The notes beneath the pieces were generated by a model. It was given only the letters and a program-made list of their open reading frames with translations. It ran no database searches and was not told the origin of the DNA. From Nissolia schottii (Eukaryota > Streptophyta > Magnoliopsida > Fabales > Fabaceae): 64,000 bases of DNA. Positions 1-12,010 of the stretch are shown piece after piece. Location: contig QANU01012846.1 in NCBI GenBank assembly GCA_003254905.1, positions 170,332 to 234,331 on the forward strand, read 5' to 3'. The position numbers and the translations under genes are program-made. Each line of letters opens with the position of its first letter. The first letter of the stretch is position 1.

Positions 1-3000
1 GATCTTTCTCATCAATTGCAGTGGCTGATGCAACTGCAGTTTGAATGTTCCCACTCTCTAAAGCCAGATTGAACCGAATTCTTTCATCTTTCACAAAATG
101 GAGGGCAACTTCAGGAAACCCTTTCTGTTGTAGATACGCAATCATAGCCTGCCCACAAAGCTGAGAGTTCTTTATCATGTTCATGACATGGTCATATCTT
201 TTCTTCAGGAGAGAAAGCTTAAAGCTATATTCTGTTGCATCAATAGCTATAGCTCTGTTTTTCCCATCCCGACCCAAGCAGAAGATGGTGTTTCCAACAA
301 CCTTTGTGATGTATATTGGGACGTCCAGTGTTTTTATTATCCCACTATCTCCGTTAGGGAGACAGTACTTGATATGATTTAATGTTGTGTAAATAAAAAT
401 GCCATTGTCATCCCAGGCTCCACTTTTTACACGGATTGTCTCGTGGAGGGTGCATTGGTGCACAAGCTTCTTGCTAGCAATGACAATGGCATGTTTGCTG
501 AGCAAAGCAATACTTTCCATGTCATTAGACCAGACAACATACTTGATAAAAGGGGTCTGAAGGTCACCAAGAATAAGCCTCTGCTGAAGATTAAATATAA
601 AAACCCTATCCTCTGACCTACATAACAAGTTGCCTGTTCCAGCATAAAATATAGCATCAGCGGCAACTGGGAGAGCACTCTTTTTAACAACCTCATTCTT
701 CAGATTTTTCACTAGAACTTGGTTACTGCCTTTGTCAAGCACAACAAACCTATTCCGAGCCACAAAGACTGCTGATCCCCCAAGACCTTTCTTTGGATCT
801 TGCATATCACCCCTACCAACAAATGGGCCATCCTTGGATATGATGTACAATTCATAAGATCCTCCCTCCACATCTGAACATAGAAGAACTGCATTTTCAG
901 ATGGGCTGTAGGAAAGAGTCTTTGGACTTTGATTCAGAGTTAAAGAACCAGGTCGTCGAATTGCAAGTACTTGCGTCTCTCTCTGTGTTAAAAATTCATA
1001 GAAACGCAAAAACCGGTCTTTTGCATAGAATAAAGAGTCACCACTAACTGCAAAAGCAGGCCTTTCTCTCTCCAGCTTAAAGACAATCATGCCACTGTCA
1101 TGACCAGCAGCCAACAGATTCATTTCAGGATGTGTTGCAAGAATCCAAAATCGATCATGCTCTCTGCGGAAGGTTTGAATTCCAGTTCGCTTTGTTGCAT
1201 CCCATACTCGAATACTTTTATCCTCAGAATTTGACACAATGATGTCCTGTTTGGCATGGAACATAACACACGAGACATTATTCATGTGCCCTCTCAAAGT
1301 ATCCACTTCCCATGCCTTAGTGTCTGACAACAAAATATAAGTTATATTAGCGACATATAAAAGACCACTGCAAGTACTTTCTCTTTATGGTTAGCCAAAT
1401 ACTAGAAAAGTAATCGCATGCAAGACATGTATTTTACGAAACCCTTTGCAGCCAACAATACAAGTAAGCTCCTCCAAACACATTTTGTAAATATTCATAA
1501 TAATCCGAATAGCATCGAGACTATATAAATACATGAAAGCCTAAGCAGATCAACATTTAGAACACAAAATGGAAAGCCATCAATATTACCAGTTAGTTGT
1601 ATTCAGGACAGCATAGAGTAATTAGCTAAATTTCATTTTTACCATTCATCCTCCAAAGTTTCACTTGTCGGTCATCAGCTCCAGAGACGATAAGAGGTAG
1701 TGTAGGATGAAAAGCAGCCCAGTTAACACCCCGGTCATGACCTTCCAACACGTACTTAACAACTGCATCAACACCACCAAAAAGATCTGTGTTCATCTGA
1801 CTCAGTCGCAATATATCATCTGCAGGAGGCCCAGCCTTCCTTTTGAGAGAACCAATGTCCCAAACACGGACAGTCTGATCCAAGGAGGCTGACACAACAA
1901 TATCCTCTTTCGGATGGAATGAAGCACACATAACATAATGATTGTGCCCAGTTAAAACAGATATACATGTACGTGACTGCCAGTTCCAGATGCGGATGGT
2001 CTGATCATCACTGGCACTCACTATCCACGGGCTCTCATAATGAAATTGCACTGTACGAATATAATCAAGGTGTCCTAGAAGAGTGAACAAACACCGGTGC
2101 ATCTTGTAGTTCCAAACCTTAATCTTGTAATCATCCCCTGTCCCAAGAAAAAGAAAACGAAAAAATTATTAATCAACAAGCAGCAAATTATATGAAGTAA
2201 AACCCTCCCCTTCCACATTCAACAACAATTTTCTTTTCTTTGTGTACATAACACATCAAAATCCCCCCTCCCAAGTGACAAATGTAATTGTTGGAGAATC
2301 ACATTAAAATCCAACCATTCAAAGAAGGTGTCATGCAGCACTACTTTGTTTAAATAACCAGATTAGTCACTAATTTCCAGAACCAGAGCACTACAATTGC
2401 ACCAAATAAACTGTTATATTTTTCAATTAAATACAGACCAAACAAATCTGGAAAACATATAAAGATAATCCCCATTATTACTGCTCATGGTATGACTATG
2501 AGCTTATTCCACCACCCTGAGACAAGCAAAGAACAAAGGTGAAGAGATAATAAAATTATTAGCAGACATAACAGAAGCATTGAACATCATTATATTGATG
2601 ATGCAAATTATTCTACCGTGGGACATAATTCTTCTAAACCTACAATATCCCCCATCCCATTTGGTTCCACTTGCTCAGCACCATAGATCTAGACAGAAAA
2701 TTGGTTTTCAAACTCACAAACCAATACAACATTAATCACTACGTGTAGTTGGCTACATGGATCAGACGACGCCAAAGTCAAAGTGTACTATCATAAATCA
2801 TATTCACACTCACAAATGAATGCTTACCAAAAGTTTAGGCGGATCCAACTAGAATTTAAACGAGCACAACATAACTCATATTTTCCATGGATAAAAGCTC
2901 CCTGACTTAGATATATATGCAGACCAATAAAGAATAACGAGACAGTATGCACAATTAACGGATCAGGGCACTAAGCAGCATATGGAGCTATAGTAATTGA

Positions 3001-3288
3001 CTAATTGCATATTGCACATACAAAGACAAATTGTAACTCGCAAATCAGAGACAGGGAAATTATGCAAAGAAGTTAGGTACCTCCAGAGACAAAGAGAGGC
3101 TGAGAATTGTGGAAATGAACGCCTCTGACGGGGCCATCATGCTCGTCGAACCTGTCAATGAGGGTTCCCATGCGGTAGTCCCATAGCTGGATCACGCCAC
3201 TGTGAAGACTCGCAAGGATCCAAGGCCTCTTGCTGTGAAAGCTGAGCCCCTTCACTCTGTTACTTTTCGTCTCGAACTTCGTCAACAT
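1..3288 (-). CDS. Coatomer subunit alpha (alpha-COP), 5' part, cut by the window edge
   Basis: Alpha-COP is the WD40 scaffold of the COPI coat and acts in Golgi-to-ER and intra-Golgi vesicle transport. Read on the minus strand, exon 1 is 3288-3081 (ATG at 3288), exon 2 is 2137-1643 and exon 3 runs from 1323 past base 1. All junctions are GT-AG and in frame. The protein starts [18 protein letters not shown], the usual alpha-COP beginning, followed by N-terminal WD40 repeats ending in motifs such as VRVWD, IRIWNW and VKLWRMN. Exon 3 continues through the second propeller to [10 protein letters not shown] at the left edge, so roughly half of a protein of about 1200 residues is present. Intron 1 (2138-3080) and intron 2 (1324-1642) hold nothing recognised. 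No breaks were seen. Identity is near certain; the C-terminal half lies outside the window. Confidence 0.96.
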
Positions 3289-3780
3289 CTTCTTCCCCCT
3301 TCAATTACAAACCACTAGTGCCTCTGCTACGATCCAATCCCCCCCACAAAAAAAAATCATCAGAAAATTTTCCATTACCGAATAACTCAATAACAATTAA
3401 GCTCAATTCTGATCCCATCCCGAAACAACACTTCAAGATAATCACACAAGAACAACCGCAAAAGATTCAGAAGCACAACGGAAATCGGAACGTCAAATCA
3501 GCAAAAGATTCAGACTAATTGTAAAAAGAAAAAATCGAATCTAACCGCACGGAAATATTAATCGATTGATTGTTTGAACGCAATGCGGGTGGTGTATATA
3601 ATACAGAGAATTTACCTCGGATCTGATTGCAATGATGAGATCAAATGCATCCAAAAATCGAGTTCGCCGACACAGGTGAGCTCATACGCATTAGAGAAGA
3701 TTCAATTCTCTTTTCAGATGCGATCTGTTAAATTTTGGAAGAGAGCTCAAAGAAGGGGGGAGAGAGAGAGGGAGAGAGGA
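3289..3780 (-). promoter_or_regulatory. 5' leader and probable promoter of the alpha-COP gene
   Basis: The sequence upstream of the alpha-COP ATG has no convincing competing gene; the plus-strand frames here are short and without recognisable domains. It contains a GA-rich tract near 3758-3780, typical of plant core promoters and leaders. The transcription start cannot be placed from sequence alone. Confidence 0.4.
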
Positions 3781-3982
3781 ATGGAATTTTTCTATTTATC
3801 AAATTTATTGAGTAGCGTGGTGATGTATATGCTGTGCAAAGAAAGTGCATTAAGACCAACCTCCAAGTCACACATATATAAGTAACCTCACTTCTAGTCA
3901 TCGATTTAGAGAAAAAAAATTCGGATTTTTTAACATATTAATGGTTACAAATCGAAACTAATTTAGTAGTATAGTCCAGGAT

Positions 3983-4250
3983 CAGGCGAATTCAGACTAG
4001 TCAATTTTTTTTTTAATTTTAGGGTTTGAATTCACGTGACACAGAGGCGAATTCAGATTATTCAAATTTTTTTTTTTATTTTGGGGTCTGAATTGCCTGA
4101 CACAGTGGCGAATTCAGACTAGTCAATTTTTTTAGGGTTTGAATTCGCCTGACACAATGACAAATTCAGACTCTGAATTTGTCATACATTGTGGCAAATT
4201 CAGGGTCTGAAATTGCCACTGCATCAGGCGAATTCAGACCTTGTCAGTAA
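3983..4250. repeat. About 60-bp tandem repeat with inner dyads, ahead of a MuDR-type transposase
   Basis: Three recognisable copies (starting near 3983, 4043 and 4105) plus a degenerate tail share the order GGCGAATTCAGACTAGTCAA, a T-run, then AGGGTTTGAATTCGCCTGAC and ACAC. Each unit is internally dyad-symmetric, with GAATTCAGAC facing GTCTGAATTC. The tail holds a 25-bp near-perfect palindrome at 4159-4183. Its position just upstream of the transposase suggests subterminal repeats of a Mutator-like element; that link is inferred. Confidence 0.75.
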
Positions 4251-4278
4251 AAGATTTGACTAAAGCATTAAAATTCGC

Positions 4279-4288
4279 CTATAAAAGG
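4279..4288 (+). promoter_or_regulatory. TATA-like box upstream of the transposase remnant
   Basis: CTATAAAAGG matches the plant TATA consensus and lies about 170 bp before the first plausible ATG (4451) of the MuDR-type transposase remnant, right after the tandem repeats. It is probably the old promoter of the element. Confidence 0.5.
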
Positions 4289-4450
4289 AAGGGAGGGATT
4301 GAACATCAGCTGCAAATTCACAAATTTCTCCTTCCTCTCTTCAGGTTCTATTACTCATCTTCTTCTTCTCTCAGTATTCTGTATATTCTTCTTTTGCTGA
4401 TTGAGTCACATTTCTCTTAGGGTGTTTGTGTTATTTTTTTATACAAGAAA

Positions 4451-7137
4451 ATGAAAAGGGGAGGTGAGGTGTTGCTGCTTATATTTTTTATGATGGTTCA
4501 GTTAGAAAAAATAATGTTAAGGGTGTTGAATTTGTTAGTTCTCACGAGTCAGAGTTAATTATCCTTTGGCCGTCCATGTCATTCACAGATTTGTGTGGTG
4601 TTATATCTTCTCATTTTCAGAAGAGTATGGAAAGAATAAGATATAAATCTCCAGTGTCTTTCTTGAATGGTCTGATAAAATATCGACCTATTACAATATC
4701 AAATGATGCTCAAGTACAACATATGTTTTATCAATATGAACTATATAAGACATATTTGAGTTGTATTGATTTATATGTGAATTTCGAGGAGACATCCATT
4801 GCGAATGTTGATTTAAGTGCTGGTCTAAGCTCAAACGAGTTGCATCAGCAAGACGTTGAGGCGCCATTGGTGTCAGATGATGAGTTCTGGGCAGAGGAAG
4901 AGGGCGATGGAAGTTGGAGTGAGTACGAAAGTGACGTGTCTGAAGGCGATGGGTCGGACGATGATTCAGGTATTGTTATATAAATTTAGGGTCAATATAA
5001 ACTATGATAATAATTGTAATTTTAATTATCGTAAATTGTTGGGATTATATAATTGTAACTCAAATTGCTGACATAAATTAAATTAAATTAATTATGTAAA
5101 TTAATTGACAGATATGCAAAGTATGCTCTATGCTATCCTTGTGATGAGGATCTTGCGTATCAGAACTGCAAATCTATTGACTAGAATTACCTTATTGTGA
5201 TTGTTTGTTATTACATTTAATTAACTAATGGTTCAATTATTGATACAAATGACGAAAGAAACGCACAACGCGATGATACACCAACGTTCTTGCAAACCTT
5301 CGATATTGTTTGGATGCATGCATCTGATTTTGGAGACCTGCATAATGAATATTTTGCAGGCGATGAGCTGTACATAGGAAAATACTTTGGAAGTAGGGAT
5401 GAAGTTAGAGAAGTTGTTGCCACCCATTGCTTGTGTGCCAGGGCCGATTACAAAATAAAAGAGTCAGAACCGGTGACTTACTTCTGCAAATGCAAGAAGT
5501 TTGGCTAAGGTTGTCAATGGCTTATTAGGGCCACCTTGAAGAAAAATAGTTACTATTGGGAGGTCACACGATACAACGACCCTCACACTTGCCTTGCAAA
5601 GTAGCTTACATGTGACCACTCAAAGTTGACTTCTGCGAAGATGACTGGCATGATTCTGGCATAGATAAGGGCGAAACCAACAATGCCGATAAAGTCCATT
5701 CAAGCAAATGTTATGGACCGTGAAGGATATTGGCCATCGTATAGAAAAGTGTGGCTTGCAAAGCAAAATGCAATTGCACAAGTCTACAGCAATTGGGAAC
5801 AATCATACAATGACTTACCATATTGGTTGATTGCGTTACATCATTTTGATCCATCCTGCACATGGGACATTGATACTACTGTAGCGTAAAACGCTGATGG
5901 ATCTATTAGGATAGATGCGTGCATTTTTTGACATGCGTTTTGGGGTTTTGGCCCAAGTATAAATGCATTCAAGCATTGCAAGCCTATGATTCAGGTACTT
6001 GTATGGGAAATACAAGGGTGTTTGGTTAATGACATCAACTCAAGATGGCAATCAATCAATCGTTCCCATTGCATTTGCAAACGTTGAGGGTGAAACTGCA
6101 AATGCATGGTATTTTTGCTTGCACAATCTGCAGCAATCCCTACTAGAAGGACAACAAATTGGCTTGATATCTGATCGGCACAAGTCCATAAAGTCTGCAG
6201 TACGACGGATGAGTGGTTTGTGGGCGTAACATCTATTTTGTATCAGACACATTGCACAGAATTTCGCCCGACACTTCAAGGTGTAGTTCATGAAAAAGCT
6301 TGTAAAGGCTATTGGTAAGTTACTTTTTGTTAATTGTCGACGGTACATTTTTGGTTTCAAATGTTTATGTTAGGGTTTGAGCTTTTGGACATTTCTATTA
6401 CAAGGTATTCGAGCACTGTAGAGCAGTACAATCTTCGTTATGAAAGGCTATGTCAGCATAATGAAGCATATACCGCTTGGATTGATGAGATCCCTAAAGC
6501 ACAATGGATTTGTGCGTTCGATGGTAGACGTCGTTGTTCCCATATGACGACAAATCTAGCTGAGTCAATGAACTCAAAATTTCTAGAGGCTCACAATTTT
6601 CCGATAACCGCATTAGTGCAGGAGACGTATTTCAAGACGGCTGCCTTGTTTGTTTCAAACGCAAGGAATGCACATGGTCGGCGGAATGCAGGTCACGAAT
6701 ACGTAAATTTTTTGACAGAAATACTCCAAAAAATGATGACACAAACAGGGACTTTGCAGGTGATACTCTCCTAGTAGCAATAGTAAATCGATCTTTTAAA
6801 AAAAATATCAACTCATTCCTTGTTATAAAGTTCACAATTGTGTGTTGCGAGTTCACGAACTTTCAAGAGTTTTGCAAGCGTTCCATTGCAGGGAAATTTA
6901 TCAACAGGCAATCAGTTTAGGGTTAATCTGGAGAGGAGTTACTGTGACTGTGGTACTTTTCAAAGGTTTAGGCTTCCGTGTGTCCATGTAATGGCATGCT
7001 GCGACGCTGGAGTCTGGACTGGATGGTGTACGTCGACAATGTTTACACCATGGACAACCTTTGCAAGGTCTACAGGCAAGAGTTTCAAGTTCTTGGCCAC
7101 AAGTCAACCTGGCCTGCAGTCACATTTTAGCTTATAG
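4451..7137 (+). pseudogene. Degenerate MuDR-type (MULE) transposase
   Basis: The pieces appear in the order expected of plant MuDR transposases. First is an N-terminal PB1-like part (FYDGSVRKN near 4487, then MSFTDLCGVISSHF at 4576) and an acidic stretch to 4980. Next is the MuDR zinc-binding region (5290-5600, with TYFCKCKKFG). Then comes the MULE transposase core, with YGKYKGVWLMTSTQDGN at about 5999 and GLISDRHKSIKSAV near 6160. An NLAESMNSKF block follows at about 6550, and a SWIM zinc finger (YCDCGTF...PCVHVMACC) near 6940. It is dead: the frame shifts in a T-run near 4485, and stops interrupt the reading at about 5505, 5600, 5887 and 6227. The segment before YGKYKG has also lost the expected DGT with the first catalytic aspartate. 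The element's ends and target duplication were not found. The family is certain; boundaries are approximate. Confidence 0.88.
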
Positions 7138-7142
7138 AAAAG

Positions 7143-7310
7143 TGCATTATAAGCTAAAATGGTTCGCAAATCTCTAAACCTCTTATAAGTTGACTCTTTC
7201 AATGTTTTGACTAATAAAAAAATTATTATAATCATATTAAACATAACCTAATAACAAAAATCGATGAATTTAGTTGTAAAAGTTATTAAAAATGAATAAA
7301 TTAGATACCA
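7143..7310 (+). repeat. Dispersed repeat, copy 1 (second copy inverted at 45140-45307)
   Basis: About 165 bp immediately after the transposase remnant matches the reverse complement of 45140-45307. The best-conserved core is CGCAAATCTCTAAACCTCTT followed by ATAAGTTGACTCTTT. It has no coding content. It may be a piece of an unrecognised transposable element. Confidence 0.7.
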
Positions 7311-8587
7311 TAAAGTATTTATCCCATGAAGTAGCTAGGTGGTTTAAACAGTTTTGATTACACAAGTTTAAAGCATAAATGAAATGATGAGATGATGGAA
7401 GAGATGAGATTCTGGGTTCGTATGCTTATATTGAAGTTTGTGAGTAATGGTGAGTATAGTGGAGAACTACGAGGGATAAATTATGAGAGAGTGACCGATC
7501 TACGTCCTCCAATCTAAGCCCCTTGTGGATGGTTCTTGCTCTAGGCTCTAGGAAGCAAAATCAGGCTATTATCAGAGACGCCCTCTGAGGTTTGAGTTTC
7601 TAGGTTCTCTGTAGGTGGCTTTTGCTATGTGTGATTCTCTTCTTCCTCTCTGGTTGCTATTGTGGTTGTTATATATAGCCCCTAATTTGTTCCCTCTCTT
7701 TCTTATTCTCTCTCATTTTGGTTTCCGTTTTTCTCTTGGTTTTTGAGTTGAATATTTCACTTTCAGGGTGCGCAAGACGAGACCTTTTCTTGCATGGGTC
7801 ATTGTATCTAGTCAACCCTCATAGGATACCTCACTATCTTATCTCTCTTTTCTGCAGGACTTTCACCTTATATTCTTAGTACAAACAATACTCCCTTTTG
7901 CCTCCTTTACCTTGGTTGTTGTGCATGGGTACCTAAAGGATATAGGGGAAAAGGTGTTGGAAAAAAGTTCATCAGTCTAAACTAAGGCGTACATGGGAAG
8001 TCCCATTCGCAGAGTCTGTCTTCTGATGGGTTCACAGCTGCAACAGGGGCGTCTTCCAAGGTTGTGCTTCCTAGTTTTGCAAGTTGACCAAAAGACCTTG
8101 GAATGGATCTCATGATATATTGTGATGTGGGGACGGGATCCATGACCTCTCATAATTCTCCTCTTGGCTCCATGTGGGCCCACCAAGGGCGCATCTGAGA
8201 CACCATTCTATGTCTATTCCTTGGTGACCACATTAGAGACAAGTGATTACTTATGCTTAATCCTCTTTAATGGCGTTCTTAATCAGATATTACAAAAGGG
8301 TGTACATCACTAAGAAATCACCATGGTTTATTGCCAGATTCCAGGATCTGCAACAGTTTTTGCCTACAAGAGATATTTACTTAATCTATAACCTGTTGGA
8401 AAAGAGCTAAAAAATGGCCAGGTGCTATTCTGATCCGTGTAGGTAGGTCGCTAAATGCTTTAAGATATAATCATCTAAGCTTCATCTCCGCTTCAAACAA
8501 TGTGATCCTTGACTAGCATGATTCAGAACCATTGCTATGGCTTATGACATTCAATTGCCAAGCCCATCTCAAGGTGTGAAGAAAATG
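7311..8587. other. Spacer with an LTR- or promoter-like stretch, no gene seen
   Basis: No coding frame with recognisable domains was found. The stretch 7500-7770 is less AT-rich than its surroundings, pyrimidine-rich, and carries TTATATATAGCCCC at about 7668. It could be a decayed promoter or a solo LTR, but no paired repeat or target duplication is visible. The right end includes the 3' UTR of the minus-strand gene that stops at 8588. Confidence 0.35.
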
Positions 8588-11500
8588 CTATTGTGGTTTC
8601 CCCTGGAGCACTTTAACAATCTCCTCGGCTCTTGTTTCAATGCCTTTCAAGTATTCGGTCAGAATCCGCTGTTGGTAAGAACCTCCCTCCTTTGTTTTTT
8701 CAGCGTTGGGCAGTGATGATGAAGAGCATGGATATATAAGAGGAGCAACATCAGTTTACGAGAAGAAAAAGGCAAGAAAATCAGTAACCAAATTTATAAG
8801 CATGGTTTTCGTCTCACCGTTCTAATCAAAGTGCGCTCAAATCGTTTCTTTAAGACAGCATGGAGCTCCTCTGGTGACACATCCCCAGCGCCAATCGTCA
8901 ATCCCTTGATCAAGATATTGTTCCATTCTTCTTCAGGAGCTGCAAGGATCCAAAAGTTGGGTGTATGTAACTATGTTAGATACTATATTATGGGCTTCGT
9001 ACACAAACAAAAGCATTGGAACTTCTGGGTATGTAGAAGACTGCTAGGTTTATCCGGGGATGAAAACAAAGCTAGAGAAGGGAAACCAAAACTTTAAAAT
9101 TAGGAACCAGTTCTTCCACAAGAACCAGTGACATAGTTCTAGTATCAAATTTACAAACTCTGTTCTTCAAAGACAACATTTAAAATCATAAAGGCACCTT
9201 GGATTATGGTTTCAAGGAATTGCTCATCCTTCAAAACTTCCTTCCCTGCAAGAATACACAAATCTTCTAAATTAAATATGGAAGTTCAATACTTGAGCCA
9301 ATCCACAAAGATATAATGGTAGACAGGGAAAGAAGCCAACAAGACAACAATATGATGGAAAGAATGTTGACCAAGACTTCGTTTTCTGTAAAAAAGACTG
9401 TTTTACGCATCTTTCTGATGAGCATGGCTCTATTAGTCAGTGTTAAACACTGCGATATAAATCAATTTAACTGAATGCACTCAGTCATGAGCATTCAATT
9501 TTATTTTTCTCGTGACTTATAATGTATTATGAGATAATGAAACTAAAAATTAGCTTGAGTTGAAATGTAAAACTAAATTAAGTGTTTATAATGTAAGTCT
9601 GATTTATTGATGAAGAAATCATGATAAGTTAAACCACTTGTGTAGTAACTAAACTTTCCACCAATAGTGTATCAAATAACAGCTCGATAGGTAAAAGGAA
9701 CAAAAATTGTTAACATACAAAGATTATGTACATAGAAAAAACTGAACTGTCAACCTAAACGATAGATTAGAAAAACATTTAGTTATGATTCAAACATAAA
9801 TATAATGAAACCTGCACAATTCACTTAATTTTGTCTAGTTTAGTTTCCCAGTTCCCAAATTTTCGCCACTTAAACCAAGCAAATATACGCACAACACAAC
9901 TAGTGCCATGATTCCACAAGCAAATGATAATCTATTTAAATATTAGTCTATTTATACTTAAGTTTCATTTATAGGGTACATAACTAAAACTATACCTTTC
10001 ATGGCATAACTACGTCTTGAGAGAACAGTTGAAGCATAAAGTTGCAAAACCTTTTGCAACATAGCCTCCAGCCCAGGCTTATCCCCATCTTCTTTTGCCT
10101 GCACATTATGGCCAAGTTACATTGTTGAGTCTTGAACGAGTAATATTGTGCATAAGTTCAGTAGAAAAGGGGAAAATGTGTTTAATGTCTATTACATACT
10201 CACTGAACCAAACAAAGCAACATTTATGCAACATCCCAAAAGATATCCTACTAGAACTAGAAGCTAATTCGATATCTCAGCTACAACAGAACTCCAAAAG
10301 TGAATACATAAAAGACAAAAATTGTTGCAAAATCTAGGTAATTGATTGTCCAAACTAATAAGCCTTAAAAATTATGCCAATTGCCTACACCTCACACAAT
10401 TGGTAGATTTTCCTAGGTGTAAGTAACTAATACAAGTTATAAGGATAATACAAATAGCAGGCAATATTTCTTTAGGTTAAACAAAATGCAGTAACAGTAA
10501 AAACAAACTCACTTGTCGTAGTTGTGCATTAACTTCTGCAAGGAACCCTTCATCCAGCTGTCCTTCTTGTTCCCTTTGACTTATTTCCTAATTATTTGGA
10601 CTTCAAATTTAAATAGATAAATTGGACTTGCGGATAAGATACATGTTCATGATGTTCAAGTAAAACCAAATCAGCGCAGTAGTAATGAGAATAGCTTACA
10701 AAAATGGAATTCATCATTGAGAAAAGAACTGAAAATGTGTAAGAAAGCCCATCCAATAGAACAGGTCACTCTCACTTAAAAAGTAACAAACAGAACTCAC
10801 CTTTTCCATCAATGTGAGAGCCTTTGGATCTGTGGGAGGCCAGGTAATCTCTCCTACATCATCAAGCACAGGTTTTAGTACGCCCTTCAGGACATCTGTA
10901 GAGGACTCTATCTTTTCCTGCAAAGCAAGAACATAATAACAAGATTTGCCAATAGAAGCAATAAAGAAAATGGATCAGCCTTTAAACAATGGATGGTGGA
11001 GTGAAGATTGAGGGGGGGGTACATTAGTCTTGTGAACCACATGATCCACCACGTTCATAACAGTTGCAGCCAATTCTTCATAATCTTTCTGCATTTCAAC
11101 AGCAAAAAAGTTAATAAATAAATAAATAGCGCAACGAAAGTATCAGAAAAAGACTAAACAAAGTGTTCTCAGAAATTTAAAAGTATACTTTGTCATCCTC
11201 AGATTTGCAAGTATCAGTTCTTGCAGCAAGCCGTATCCAAAAGGTCGGATTGAAAGCGAGGATGTTTTCAACAACAACCTTCTGAAGCTGTTTACGAAGG
11301 AAAACAATATGTCCTAAATCAATTAACACATTAAAAAATCGAGTCATCATGAACCATACATACCTAATAGGTAATACCTACTATAAAATGTGAATAAAAA
11401 CTAATTGCCAAAAAGATAAACAACATGAAAAGGAAAGTGTTCAGAACCAATTTTTTTTTTTCGAGAGAAATTGTTACTACTTGGTGAGAATTAGCTTCTC

Positions 11501-12010
11501 TCAGCATATCTATGAGCCTATCAATTTCCACGGTCTTCTTGAAAGCTTCCTCGGCTTCTTGATTGGCTTTTGCTGCACATATCAAAGTTCCCCTGTTTTT
11601 TTTTAGATCCAAACACGCCAATTCACTATTTTGTGATATCTCCATCTAATTTCTAATATTATATAAACCTTGAGAAACGAATATTATAGTTAACTGCACA
11701 TTAATAATAATAATCAGAGAGTGATAATGTTATGTTACCGCCGCCTCCTCCTCCTCCTCCAACTCAAAGGAAACGGTGTGAGCTTCAAACTAAAACCGAG
11801 ACTCTGCTTCCACGGAATCCCAAATTCACAATGTTGCAGCACTGTACCCTAATTTATAGTATAGAAATGACAGTGAGTAAAGAGAGTATAGATATATCAT
11901 ACATAAATAAGCTGAGTTAGTGAAATAAGCACCTTTGGATGTGGATGAGGAGAAGAATTAAGAAAATGAGAAGAAGAAGAAGAAGAAGCGGAGACAGAGA
12001 AAGCGCTCAT
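8588..12010 (-). CDS. Plastid-targeted protein, probably BFA3/CGLD11-type ATP synthase assembly factor
   Basis: Eleven exons join in frame to 354 residues: 12010-11933, 11848-11739, 11625-11481, 11287-11189, 11088-11023, 10917-10801, 10587-10513, 10098-9996, 9245-9198, 8939-8818 and 8689-8588. The start MSAFSVSASSSSSSHF is serine-rich and then basic (a run of arginines at the end of exon 2), as in a chloroplast transit peptide. The mature part is helical and charged, with landmarks FNPTFWIRLAARTD, EITWPPTDPKAL, APEEEWNNILIKGL and SYQQRILTEYLKGIE. No catalytic motif is seen. The BFA3/CGLD11 name rests mainly on position between alpha-COP and the kinesin, where Arabidopsis has At2g21385, plus plastid targeting and similar size. 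In that family the protein helps assemble CF1 of chloroplast ATP synthase. A protein like At4g37920 is an alternative. The exon 3 acceptor is the least certain junction. Confidence 0.72.

Noticed and set aside
7500-7770. Possible solo LTR
   Set aside because: It has a promoter-like TATATATA, but no TG...CA ends with a 5-bp duplication could be identified.
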